A DNA stretch of 64,000 bases from Gaetbulibacter_A sp043876815 (GTDB taxonomy: Bacteria > Bacteroidota > Bacteroidia > Flavobacteriales > Flavobacteriaceae). The stretch is from assembly GCF_043876815.1 (NCBI RefSeq), contig NZ_JBAWKA010000001.1:1-64000 (forward strand), read 5' to 3'. Made by a program: the position numbers and the translations under genes. The notes beneath the pieces were generated by a model. That model saw nothing but the letters and a program-made list of their open reading frames with translations. It was not told where the DNA came from and ran no database searches. This document shows, one piece after another, positions 8,549 through 16,669 of this stretch (positions are counted from its first letter, which is position 1; each line of letters begins with the position of its first letter).

Positions 8549-9238
8549 TTAATTCAATATATCCCATTTATGACCATTCCAGATTTTTAACTTTTTAGTA
8601 TTCAAATCATAATAAATAGTTCCCTCTTCTATTTCGTCAGGTATTGAGGTGGTAGGTATGATAACAAATGAGCCTTTAACTTTTAAATCAGCATTTACAT
8701 CTAATTTATTGGTTTTAAAATCACCGAATAATAAAGGATGTTCTGAATCAGAGCTCTCAACAATAAGTTTATTAGAAAAGTTTCCAAATTTTTGACCAGC
8801 ATGAGTTCCAATTACAATGTTATTGTCTCCTATTTTCTGATTAGCTGCTGCTTTACCTATTAATGTATTATTATTACCATTAATGTTCTGACCAGCATAA
8901 TTGCCAATTACCACGTTACCATATCCTCTTGAATTTACGCCCGAATGATAACCAACCAATAGAGAATTTCTTGTCATATGAGAAGTAGCTCCTGCTGAAT
9001 TGCCTATAAAAACGTTCTCGCTCGCTTTGTTATATTTCCCAGCATCTATGCCCACGTAAGTTATATGTTCTCCAAAATATCCTTTCCCCTTTTCTATAAT
9101 TTTATAGTTTGGTTTTTTTAATGATTCAATGCTGTCATTTAACGAGTTAATTCTATTTTCAAGTATGGCGATTTTTTTGTTTAGACCACAGGAACTTAAA
9201 AGAAAGCAAAGGGTAATAATGGTATATGTTTTTTTCAT
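8549..9238 (-). CDS. lipoprotein with adhesin-head-like beta repeats
   Basis: 229 residues. Lipoprotein signal (TLCFLLSSCG), then a short coiled coil (ILENRINSLNDSIESLKK, about 25-42) and a run of 12-22 residue repeats rich in G, N and A: NVFIGNSAG, NSLLVGYHSG, NVVIGNYAG, NTLIGKAA, NIVIGTHAG. This pattern is typical of left-handed beta-helical heads such as YadA-type adhesins or phage fibre proteins; the coiled coil suggests trimerisation. The C-terminus has IYYDLNTKKLKIWNG, as in many flavobacterial surface proteins. Surface role inferred. Ends GTTGTAAAAAGTTTTTT and AATTTTTTACAAC pair over 13 bp. Confidence 0.75.
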   Translation of the reverse strand: MKKTYTIITLCFLLSSCGLNKKIAILENRINSLNDSIESLKKPNYKIIEKGKGYFGEHITYVGIDAGKYNKASENVFIGNSAGATSHMTRNSLLVGYHSGVNSRGYGNVVIGNYAGQNINGNNNTLIGKAAANQKIGDNNIVIGTHAGQKFGNFSNKLIVESSDSEHPLLFGDFKTNKLDVNADLKVKGSFVIIPTTSIPDEIEEGTIYYDLNTKKLKIWNGHKWDILN

Positions 9239-9252
9239 TTTAAATTTTTTAC

Positions 9253-9376
9253 AACGTTTCGGCTAAGAGTAGTTGCGTAGATTAGTTATTAAATTTACAA
9301 GTACACACAAAGCTGAAAATTCCGCAGGAATTTTCATGGTAAGCGGGAATAAGCAATTACTTTTAGCCATTGTTGT
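9253..9376 (-). repeat. attC-like site (124 bp)
   Basis: AACG to GTTGT. Arms GGCTAAGAGTAGTTGC and GCAATTACTTTTAGCC with compensating changes that keep pairing; centre GAAAATTCCgcaGGAATTTTC. Confidence 0.87.
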
Positions 9377-9387
9377 ACAACGTATTT

Positions 9388-9789
9388 TTATTTAATTTTA
9401 TGAATCCGACCTTTCATCCTACTTCTGTTAAATGAGTTTACCCGCATTTGATCTTGTTTTTTTATAGTTCCATAAATAATAACAGGAATTAATAAAAATC
9501 CGCCAATAATATAGATCACATAATTGCTTCTACTTTGCATAAATACGGGACTTACAAAAAGGAACATTATTGGCGTTCCGATAAAAAAAATCAGTCCCGC
9601 GCTAATTTGTGCGATTTTTGATTCTTTAGCATAAAGTTCATCCACGAAAAAGTCAGTTTTTATTCCGCATTTTTGGCAAGTCAAAGTCATATTTTCTCCT
9701 TCTTGCATTGCAAATTCAACCCTTGTACCTGAATTGGTTGAATAACTAATCTCAGCGTTACATTTTTTACATTTTCCGTAAACTTTCAT
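9388..9789 (-). CDS. zinc-ribbon membrane protein
   Basis: 133 residues. N-terminal CxxC pair (CKKC, residues 6-9) and a second (CQKC, about 38-41) form a probable zinc ribbon; two hydrophobic helices follow (about 57-80 and 88-108), and the tail is basic (NRSRMKGRIHKIK). Likely an inner-membrane protein with a cytosolic metal-binding head. I know of no precise function. Cassette ends are the self-complementary GTTGTACAAC on both sides. Confidence 0.7.
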   Translation of the reverse strand: MKVYGKCKKCNAEISYSTNSGTRVEFAMQEGENMTLTCQKCGIKTDFFVDELYAKESKIAQISAGLIFFIGTPIMFLFVSPVFMQSRSNYVIYIIGGFLLIPVIIYGTIKKQDQMRVNSFNRSRMKGRIHKIK

Positions 9790-9816
9790 TTTTTTTCGGT
9801 CAGGTTTATGTTGTAC

Positions 9817-9941
9817 AACGTTTAGTATAAGGTTTGTTGCGTGATTAAGTAACTAATTTAGCAAATTAAACCGGACCGTAGGAAAATCCGCAGGATTTTC
9901 CGATGGGCGAGAACCAAGCAATGAATTTTATACGTTGTTGT
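9817..9941 (-). repeat. attC-like site (125 bp)
   Basis: AACG to GTTGT. Arms AGTATAAGGTTTGTTGC and GCAATGAATTTTATAC; centre GAAAATCCgcaGGATTTTC. Confidence 0.86.
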
Positions 9942-9947
9942 AGCCAG

Positions 9948-10397
9948 TTATTTTATAATTCGATTTAGCCTTTTTTCCAATTCCGCATAATTTTCGATTT
10001 CTCCTTTTTTGTCATAAGTTCTATTTCCAAATCCAAATTCTAAAATATTAAGCAAAAACTGGTCCTTATATTTTTCTGTCAGCCGATTTTCAACCAATTT
10101 AGGTTTGCAAATAAAAACTCCGCCTAAAACATCGGCTGGTGTTTCATTTGCGGAACCTTTTGTTTTCAAAATCATTTCAATAAAATTGTCAAATAATTCC
10201 ACATCATCGTTTTCACAGGTTAATTTTTCGACTTTAAGAATTGCTGGATTTAGTTTGGTATCCACAAAATCGAAACTGTAATTCTCTTTACCATAATTTT
10301 TGGTATAATCTTTCATAACGGAAATTATTTCATCCCTGCTTTGAGCAGTAACAGATAAAGTAAAAGTTAGAAATAATAATGACATTAAATTCCTCAT
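9948..10397 (-). CDS. small secreted hypothetical protein
   Basis: 149 residues with a signal peptide (MRNLMSLLFLTFTLSVTAQ, cleavage after AQ). The mature part is charged, with two cysteines (LTCENDD and GGVFICKPK) that could form a disulfide. Family not recognised. The stop (9948-9950) is in the GTTATTTT box; ends GTTGTAGCCAG and TTGGCTACAAC pair. Its 5' boundary (10,426) is not followed by another attC but by a copy of the attI-like site, so it occupies the first-cassette position of a second array. Confidence 0.68.
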   Translation of the reverse strand: MRNLMSLLFLTFTLSVTAQSRDEIISVMKDYTKNYGKENYSFDFVDTKLNPAILKVEKLTCENDDVELFDNFIEMILKTKGSANETPADVLGGVFICKPKLVENRLTEKYKDQFLLNILEFGFGNRTYDKKGEIENYAELEKRLNRIIK

Positions 10398-10425
10398 TAT
10401 TCGTAGGATTTCCTTAATTGGCTAC

Positions 10426-10500
10426 AACGTATGGCTAAACACAATTGTGTTTAGCTCCACTATATTTATATCGTTTAAATATAGAAAAATTCTTATAATA
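10426..10500 (-). other. second attI-like site, no integrase
   Basis: Near copy of the sequence between the integrase stop and the first cassette at 48,519-48,590: AACGTATG, then a perfect 22-bp palindrome (half GCTAAACACAA at 10,433-10,443, mirrored to 10,454), then AAATATAGAAAAATTC. Similarity stops where the integrase gene would begin. It suggests a former integrase-array junction now separated from its integrase, or a duplicated platform. Confidence 0.75.
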
Positions 10501-10615
10501 TAGTTAGCTTAATACTTTCAAAAAGTTATTTAAAACAAATTCTAGCCTACTCATCAGAAGACTTCATGTTAATAATAACTTGCAAAGCGTATTAAGCCCT
10601 ATGACTAAAACAGAA

Positions 10616-11953
10616 CTAATCTTTCACTTCCAATAGTTGTTTTTTACCCGTCTTAAAGTTTTTGATGATAGTTGCCCGATCATATTCTTCCCCTAAAGCG
10701 GTGTAGGCAACATAGGTTAGTTTTTTACCCGTGACACTGATGACCTGAAAGAATTGTGTTTCCTCAGCAGATTGGTCTAGCTTATAGCCCTCTGAGCTAT
10801 AAGATTCCAATTGTTTAGGATCTAATTTATATTGCTTGGGGCCACTCACCGATGTCACATAAACGGTACTCAAATTTTTACTTTTATTAGAATCGGAGCT
10901 TCGAACAGGGACATGTCCTCTGGCGTAGGTATGATCGTGTCCGTTTAGTACAAGATCTACATTATATTTATCAAATAAGGGTTTCCAATATTCTCGGGCA
11001 AATTGAAAGTCCCGGCCTTTAGCAGGCGAAAATACCGAGTGGTGGCAAGTGATGATATTCCATTTTTTCGAAGAGCTTTTTAACTGTTTTTCGATGTATT
11101 CAGTCTGCATTTCAAGCTCCTCATTCGAGTTAAGCACAATGATTCTTATATCCTGATAATCGACAGTATAAACGGTTTCATGTATTTCTGACGGTAAACT
11201 TTGTTCAACAGGTAGTGTAAACTGTGGCCTCCATTGTATGGAAAGTTTTCTGGGCTCTCCTTTTTCAAGGGGACTAAATTCATGATTACCCACAACAGGT
11301 ATGGCCGTCCATTGACTATGGATAAAGCCACCTGCTTTGTACCATTCTGCCCATTCTAAATCGCGGTGCGCCCTGTTTATAAGGTCTCCAGCATGAATGA
11401 CGAAGGAGGCGTCAGGAGCTGTTTGATAGGCCATTCGAATCACGCGCGACCAATGCGATAAAACATCGTTCTGAGCATCGCCAAAATACACAAATTTAGT
11501 TGGGGAATAATCAGTTTTTGCTGTGCGGAATTGGATCCACTCAGACCAGTAATTATCCCCATCTCCAACGCGATAAGCATAAAGTTTATTAGGTTTCAGT
11601 CCTTCGAAAATGACACTGTGATAATGGACAATAAGAGAAGTGTTTCCTTTATATAAACCCAAATCAAATGGCTCCGTAACGGCATCTATGGTCGTGGCAT
11701 TATCTTCAAAAGTTGAATTCACCGTGGCCTCGGCTATTTGGGCAACGGCCTTCACAATACTTGTATTAGTGCGCCAGGTTACGGCTCTATTTGTTGCCGG
11801 ATCACCGTGAAATGTTAACATAATCCGATCCGGATCCATACTAGGGATTTCCCATTGACGCAAGCCCTCATGATGATGTTGAGCCAATATGGGTAACGTA
11901 TGTAGACAAGCTAAGGCTAAAATGCAGAGGGTAAAACAATTCTTTATCATCAT
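10616..11953 (-). CDS. purple acid phosphatase-like metallophosphoesterase
   Basis: 445 residues from ATG at 11,953 (frame open to 11,992; the later ATG gives a signal peptide MMIKNCFTLCILALACLHTL). N-terminal Fn3-like domain (RIMLTFHGDP, AVTWRTN), then a calcineurin-type phosphoesterase with all metal motifs: YFGDAQND, HAGDLINR, VVGNHEF, ITCHHSVF and NGHDHTYARG. Dinuclear metal phosphatase acting outside the cytoplasm; substrate unknown. Base composition looks richer in GC than the neighbouring cassettes, and no attC separates it from the attI-like copy on its left, so it may be host DNA or an insertion, not a cassette. Confidence 0.9.
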   Translation of the reverse strand: MMIKNCFTLCILALACLHTLPILAQHHHEGLRQWEIPSMDPDRIMLTFHGDPATNRAVTWRTNTSIVKAVAQIAEATVNSTFEDNATTIDAVTEPFDLGLYKGNTSLIVHYHSVIFEGLKPNKLYAYRVGDGDNYWSEWIQFRTAKTDYSPTKFVYFGDAQNDVLSHWSRVIRMAYQTAPDASFVIHAGDLINRAHRDLEWAEWYKAGGFIHSQWTAIPVVGNHEFSPLEKGEPRKLSIQWRPQFTLPVEQSLPSEIHETVYTVDYQDIRIIVLNSNEELEMQTEYIEKQLKSSSKKWNIITCHHSVFSPAKGRDFQFAREYWKPLFDKYNVDLVLNGHDHTYARGHVPVRSSDSNKSKNLSTVYVTSVSGPKQYKLDPKQLESYSSEGYKLDQSAEETQFFQVISVTGKKLTYVAYTALGEEYDRATIIKNFKTGKKQLLEVKD

Positions 11954-12083
11954 TCTTCTAATTCGTTTATAAAATTGAGCTTTAGAAATCAAAACTAATT
12001 ATATAATTTAAGTTAAAATTTCTAATTATTAATAACAAAAATATTATGAATTCAACCTTGTAATTAAAAGTCTTACCGATACC

Positions 12084-12126
12084 AGTAAGTATGTAAGCTA
12101 TTTTAATGGCTTAGATACAGTGTTGT
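12084..12126 (-). repeat. short attC-like hairpin site
   Basis: AGTATGTAAGC pairs imperfectly with GGCTTAGATACA around TATTTTAAT; ends in GTTGTGTG. Same class as the site at 691-736. The left core AACG is not clear. Confidence 0.55.
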
Positions 12127-12132
12127 GTGTGG

Positions 12133-12987
12133 TTATTGTTTTATAATATTATCTTTAACAATAACATTTTTACATAAATTAAAATCATTTATTCTAATAT
12201 CGTTTGCTATCTTCTCTATAGTATTTTCAATTATCTCAATATCTTGACAATCACCATTTAATTCGGGTTGGTTTTCCGGTGGAAACATAGAAGAAAAAGG
12301 AAGAACACCAATGGCATTATCTATAGCGCTATCAATGGGTATTTTTTCAGGTTCTATACTGTAAAATCTATTTCCTTTTACTAAAACATTAGATCCATTA
12401 ATTGTCAGGCCATGATAATTATCTTGAAAAATGTTATCCCGAATCACTACGGTGTTTGGATTAATTCCAACGACTCTTATTCCAGTGGAATTATATCGAA
12501 AAAGATTATTTTTAATTAAGTGCCCTCCATATTGTTCTATTTGTATATTGGCACCGCTCTCAAGTTGTTCCAAATCGTCGGGTAAACAACACCCTATCAT
12601 TAATCCGTGCCAGGCGTATTCAAAAATAAAATTTTCAACAGTTATTCCTTGTCCAACAAGCTCAAATCCCCCACAATTAAATATTCCATACAAATGTTCT
12701 GTGAAATCATCCGGATGACATCCTCTAATTATGGTTTTATTAGGATTTCCTTTAAGCGTTATGCCGTTAATATCAATTTGAATTTTATTCGAGATTAGAT
12801 AAGTACCTGAAGAGAATTGAAGTGTATCTCCAGGTTTTAGTTCTATTAACTTTGAAACTATTAATTCTCTATCTATGGTTTCATTACCTGAAGGCATAGG
12901 AACGACAATGGTTTTACCAAAATTATTTTGCGCACTAATTTTTAGAGCAAATACCAACAATAGTAATATTCCAAATGTTTTTGTCAA
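12133..12987 (-). CDS. secreted right-handed beta-helix (NosD/pectate-lyase-like) protein
   Basis: 284 residues. Signal peptide (TFGILLLLVFALKISAQ). The body has parallel beta-helix coils: LQFSSGTYLISNKIQID, ITLKGNPNKTIIRG, NNLFRYNSTGIRVVG, VVIRDNIFQDNYHGLTING, ENTIEKIANDIRI. Such folds occur in polysaccharide lyases and NosD-type periplasmic proteins; catalytic residues cannot be assigned. First (3'-most) gene of a three-gene minus-strand block, 41 bp from the next gene with no attC between them. Confidence 0.78.
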   Translation of the reverse strand: MTKTFGILLLLVFALKISAQNNFGKTIVVPMPSGNETIDRELIVSKLIELKPGDTLQFSSGTYLISNKIQIDINGITLKGNPNKTIIRGCHPDDFTEHLYGIFNCGGFELVGQGITVENFIFEYAWHGLMIGCCLPDDLEQLESGANIQIEQYGGHLIKNNLFRYNSTGIRVVGINPNTVVIRDNIFQDNYHGLTINGSNVLVKGNRFYSIEPEKIPIDSAIDNAIGVLPFSSMFPPENQPELNGDCQDIEIIENTIEKIANDIRINDFNLCKNVIVKDNIIKQ

Positions 12988-13028
12988 TTAATTCCTTTTT
13001 TCTAATGATACACAAAAGGGTATATCCT

Positions 13029-13727
13029 TTATTTTGTTCTATCTAATTTATTGAGTTCAGCCTCAGATTCTTCTTTAATTGTCCTGATATGTTTTAACAT
13101 ATTAGACAGCTCATATGAGTAGCGAGTTGTTTCGATTTGCTGAGTTTTGAGATGAAACAATAATTCATTGTCAACTCTTAATTTTTCATAATTTATAGGT
13201 TCAATAGCTTCATAGTTGTATGTATTGGTGTTGATTGATCCAAACCACTTAGGCATTAGCATTTTTACTTTTTCAATATACTGTTGTCTGATTTTTGATT
13301 CACTTACCGTAGCCGGAAGACTTAATCTATAGAAATTGAGAATCTTAAATCGAAGATTTTCATTGGAGATTTTAGCGAAAGGATTATGAGTAAGATATTC
13401 TATTGGGCCATAGTCAGGCTGAAGATGAGTATAAACCCAGGCAAGTGTCAGGGATAGTTTTAATGAATCTGATACGCCTTCATTATTTTTAAAATTCTTT
13501 AGAACATATTTGCATGCAGCTTTGGCATTGATTTCGTCCTCAAGATTTACATTAATTTCGTCTTCAAGATTTTTTAATCCTCGCATGACTTCAGTGAGTG
13601 TATTGATTTCTGCTGTGTCAAGGTCTTCATCAAACCGTTCTACATTAAATATTAAATTAAAAACTACTCCCAAAATAAAAGAGGCTAACACAATTAAAAA
13701 AACAGACCAATTATTCTTATTTGTCAT
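13029..13727 (-). CDS. single-pass membrane hypothetical protein
   Basis: 232 residues. One N-terminal membrane segment (WSVFLIVLASFILGVVFNLIF, about 7-27), a direct repeat NLEDEIN at about 52-65, then a helical extracytoplasmic or cytosolic domain ending in a coiled-coil-like HIRTIKEESEAELNKLD. Family not recognised; the layout (short N-tail, one helix, coil) is similar to the DUF6090-like cassette proteins but the sequence is not. It is 6 bp from the start side of the downstream-encoded esterase gene, so the two are probably co-transcribed. Confidence 0.65.
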   Translation of the reverse strand: MTNKNNWSVFLIVLASFILGVVFNLIFNVERFDEDLDTAEINTLTEVMRGLKNLEDEINVNLEDEINAKAACKYVLKNFKNNEGVSDSLKLSLTLAWVYTHLQPDYGPIEYLTHNPFAKISNENLRFKILNFYRLSLPATVSESKIRQQYIEKVKMLMPKWFGSINTNTYNYEAIEPINYEKLRVDNELLFHLKTQQIETTRYSYELSNMLKHIRTIKEESEAELNKLDRTK

Positions 13728-13733
13728 TTACGA

Positions 13734-14867
13734 TTATTTTAAGCCTTGTTTATAAATATTTTTTAAAGCTTCGATACTTTTTTTGCTTTTTGGAAAGTTA
13801 TCTAAATTCCATTGAAACATGTCTACCGCTTTATTCTTCATATTTTCCTCAAGAAAAATCTCCCCATATTCAAATAATAGTTCTTCGTAAGGGTAAACCT
13901 TTATCCCCATTTTTGTCGAAACCTTCGCAAAGTGGTTCTTTATACTTTGTTTAAGTTGCTCATAACTTATTTTACCATTTAAATAACTATATATTAGTCC
14001 GTATTTATCCAATCTATAAAAGTCAAAGACAGATAATAACCCTTCCATAGCGACCATTGTTGGTACGGTATTGTGTCCAAATCCTTCGTAATACTTCCAT
14101 TTAAAATTGTTATTACTAATAGTATCTTCTTCTATGCTTTTACATAATAACCAAATGGTTCGCATATGTGGGTGGGTGTTTGAGTCGGTTTCCAGAACTT
14201 CGTCAAGTGTATAACCTTCTTTGGTGTCTGCCAAGCCAATAAAAAGACAATTATTATGATTGTTAAGGTTTATTTTTGAAATGTTCCACTTATCAAAAAA
14301 AGCTTTATTCCCAACAGTTAAGTTGGGGTCGGAAACTATATAATTATCAAATAACTCTGGCGCTTCTAAAAGTGTGTTTATTGCAAAAAGTCCTCCTCTG
14401 GAATGGCCAAACAAGGTTCTGAATGGTAAGGTATTATAGTTAGCCTCTACGGCAGGAAGTAATTCTTTTTCTAAGTGTTTTAAAAACGTCTCACTATTTC
14501 CTTTTTTGTTGATAAATGAAGGAAGTAGCTCCGAACTGCGATTGTTTTGCTTAATGGAAACTACAATCATTTCAGGTAGTACTATTTCTTTTTTACTACT
14601 CCATTGCTCTACTAAAGCGTTAAAAAAAGAAAAATAATTAGGCCCATCAAGTATCAATAAAACAGGTAAGGGTGAATTTTGTTTACGTAAATTACTTTCT
14701 GAGGGAGAAAATACCGTATAGTTTCTTTCCTCACCCATTATTTTTGAGTAGAAAGTAAATTCTTTAGTTTCGAATTTTCTCTTAGCAGGACGTTCCTCCT
14801 TTCCTTCACGACATGCTGAAATGAAAAAAACAAACAATATGATAAGGTATCGGATCTTCATATTCAA
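13734..14867 (-). CDS. esterase (alpha/beta hydrolase) lipoprotein with C-terminal helical repeats
   Basis: 377 residues. Lipoprotein signal ending FFISAC (Cys about 19). The esterase domain (about 35-270) resembles Fes/IroE and esterase-D type proteins: PVLLILDGPNYF, nucleophile elbow FGHSRGGLFA, and a late His in EGFGHNTVPT. The C-terminal 90 residues look like tetratricopeptide helices (YGEIFLEENMKNKAVDMFQW). Substrate could be a siderophore ester or peptidyl ester; not determinable. Leads the three-gene unit on the minus strand; no attC boundary upstream is intact. Confidence 0.82.
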   Translation of the reverse strand: MNMKIRYLIILFVFFISACREGKEERPAKRKFETKEFTFYSKIMGEERNYTVFSPSESNLRKQNSPLPVLLILDGPNYFSFFNALVEQWSSKKEIVLPEMIVVSIKQNNRSSELLPSFINKKGNSETFLKHLEKELLPAVEANYNTLPFRTLFGHSRGGLFAINTLLEAPELFDNYIVSDPNLTVGNKAFFDKWNISKINLNNHNNCLFIGLADTKEGYTLDEVLETDSNTHPHMRTIWLLCKSIEEDTISNNNFKWKYYEGFGHNTVPTMVAMEGLLSVFDFYRLDKYGLIYSYLNGKISYEQLKQSIKNHFAKVSTKMGIKVYPYEELLFEYGEIFLEENMKNKAVDMFQWNLDNFPKSKKSIEALKNIYKQGLK

Positions 14868-14885
14868 GAGCTTCGGTGCGTTAAA

Positions 14886-15062
14886 ATGCCATACATCGGT
14901 TCGAGTATGGTTTGACTTTATCGAATCTTTGATTTGCTGTGCCTGCTTGCCGTTAGGCAGGTGATTAAGAACCTAATTTAGCAAATAAAACCGAACCCTC
15001 GGATAATCCGCAGGATTTTTCGAATTGGCAAGGCCCTGACCACGAATTATAGCCGTTCTTAA
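14886..15062 (-). repeat. degenerate attC-like site with REP-like insertion
   Basis: Recognisable parts are TTAGCAAATAAAACCGAAC, AATCCgcaGGATT and GAATTATAGCC. It also contains the palindromic insertion CCTGCttgccgttaGGCAGG at 14,942-14,962. Boundary cores are lost. Confidence 0.6.
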
Positions 15063-15072
15063 ATTTTCCTTG

Positions 15073-15441
15073 TTATTTTAAATTCCTTTTATCGTTACCT
15101 ATGCGTTGAATTTTAGAAAATGATGAATCTAATTCGTTTGAATAAGGTGAGTCCGTCCTTATTCTCTCCTTTAATAATAAAGCATTCTTATGCGCCGATT
15201 CAAAACGTTTTATGTAAGTATTAAAATCAACGGTATCCTGCATGATACGGGCTCTCAATTCAATAAATAATTGTTTTTTCAGGTTTTCTCTTTTTCGATT
15301 TTCATTCCAATTATTAATCTGAAGTGCGATTGAAATTCCAATGACGACGAGTACAATTTCACCAAGTGAGTAGATAAGATATTTACTGAATTTATTTTCA
15401 GTCAGCAATCTTTGACGAATTTTTCTAAAGAATTTTAACAT
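15073..15441 (-). pseudogene. truncated DUF6090-like gene
   Basis: 122 residues instead of about 250. The N-terminal half is typical of the family (LKFFRKIRQRLL, YSLGEIVLVVIGISIALQIN, NNWNENRK), but the frame ends shortly after an extracytoplasmic coil. The 3' flank TTTCCTTGTTATTTT still resembles the 3' end of full-length DUF6090 cassettes, so an internal deletion is the simplest reading. Whether the short form is functional is unknown. Confidence 0.72.
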
Positions 15442-15469
15442 CGGTTAGCGGTTTGTAATAATGATGTGC

Positions 15470-15531
15470 AACGGTTAGTTTACCAAGCGTAACCTACTGA
15501 TGGGCGGCTATGATTTGATATCCAATGTTAG
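15470..15531 (-). repeat. degenerate or short attC-like site
   Basis: AACGG follows ATGTGC (the DUF6090-type 5' end) and GTTAG precedes the next gene, 62 bp in total; the internal stem is poor. Confidence 0.45.
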
Positions 15532-15538
15532 AAAGGTG

Positions 15539-16192
15539 TCAGTTTTTTTTGTTTGAGGGGAGTCTGGATTTTAAGAACTTAATTTGACCGTTATGATTAG
15601 ACATGTGTTCGCAAGCATGAAACCACCGCCAAAATTTGTTTATAGGTGTTTCTGGTGTCGAGATGGTTTCGTCTAGCGAAAGCAACCAATTATCATCTTT
15701 TTCTTTTAGAGCAGCTAAAGAATCTTTCCTTACTTCATCCATTATTTGTAAATAATAATCAATCTCATTTCCTTTTATAGTTTTACTGGATGGGTCGCCT
15801 AGATTTCTTGCTGGAAACCAAAATTTAAGTTCTTCTTCATTCAAAGGTCGATTTTCCAGTGTTCCGATTTGATGAAATTTTTCACTGGAAGTAATGTGTA
15901 AGATTAGAGCACCAATTGTATTTGCATTATCGTCAAACTGGTAGTCAAGTTCTTCGATAGTTAAATTTTGAATAGTTCGTTTTACTTGGCTGGTCATGTT
16001 CTCCAACATGGAAACTAATGTTCCAATTAAAGGGGTATATTCTTTTCTTGGTCCAATTATATTTACGCCTTCTTCAATTGTATTGTCTTGGTCCCATGGT
16101 TTAAACGCTAAACTAGTTAAAGCTAAAGCCGATGTTATTGCCACAGTTTTTCCTAAAAAGGACCGTCTTGATGATTTTTCTATGTCACTCAT
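15539..16192 (-). CDS. Tat-exported DinB-like protein
   Basis: 217 residues from ATG at 16,192. N-terminal twin-arginine signal (SSRRSFLGKTVAITSALALT). The mature domain is a DinB-like four-helix bundle: GALILHITSSEKFH (first His) and WFHACEHMSNHNGQIKFL (His pair), spaced as in DinB/YfiT metalloenzymes. The family includes thiol transferases and metal hydrolases; an exported version is less common. Substrate unknown. Its 5' boundary merges into a variant-C attC in which the AACG core has been lost. Confidence 0.8.
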   Translation of the reverse strand: MSDIEKSSRRSFLGKTVAITSALALTSLAFKPWDQDNTIEEGVNIIGPRKEYTPLIGTLVSMLENMTSQVKRTIQNLTIEELDYQFDDNANTIGALILHITSSEKFHQIGTLENRPLNEEELKFWFPARNLGDPSSKTIKGNEIDYYLQIMDEVRKDSLAALKEKDDNWLLSLDETISTPETPINKFWRWFHACEHMSNHNGQIKFLKSRLPSNKKN

Positions 16193-16225
16193 GTTTGTTT
16201 GTTTTTGATTCAAGCTAATGTTTAT

Positions 16226-16342
16226 GTCAATGGAAAGTTGCGTGTTTGTGTACGAGGATTTTCCTTAGGAAAATCAGACCTAAAAAAATTGTAACATCCT
16301 TTGATTAAGGCCTAATTTAGTAATTATTTATATATGGTGTTG
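16226..16342 (-). repeat. attC-like site, variant C, 5' core lost
   Basis: ATGGAAAGTTGCGTGTTTGTG, then GAGGATTTTCCttaGGAAAATC, TTTATATATGG, and terminal GTTGTACGG. The left core has decayed to AATG. Confidence 0.68.
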
Positions 16343-16669
16343 TACGGAGATTTTCTTTTTTTAATTAATGGATAAAACTCTACTTGCCAGCGACTTAAAA
16401 AAGTTAAAAACCAATTTAATTCTCAACTATTACGACCAATTTTAAAAACTTAAAAGAGGGTTGGCTCATAGTTTTCTTAACTTTAATAATTAAATTTCAA
16501 TTCACTTATATCAGTAATACAATCAACTAACAAGTTCTGCTAACAGATCCTTTCAATCGCAACAAACCCCTTGATTTTTAGGCTATAAATTTATTATTCC
16601 TCCAATTAAGTAAACGCTTTATTTTGTATCTTTAATTAGACTTAAGGGAAAAATTCCTGAGCATACATT
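16343..16669 (+). other. AT-rich gap upstream of the two plus-strand genes
   Basis: About 330 bp with no supported gene on either strand. It presumably holds the promoter of the plus-strand pair at 16,670. A TATTTTG (16,619-16,625) and TATCTTTA (16,627-16,634) resemble the Bacteroidota -7 element TAnnTTTG imperfectly; no matching -33 element is convincing. Confidence 0.4.
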
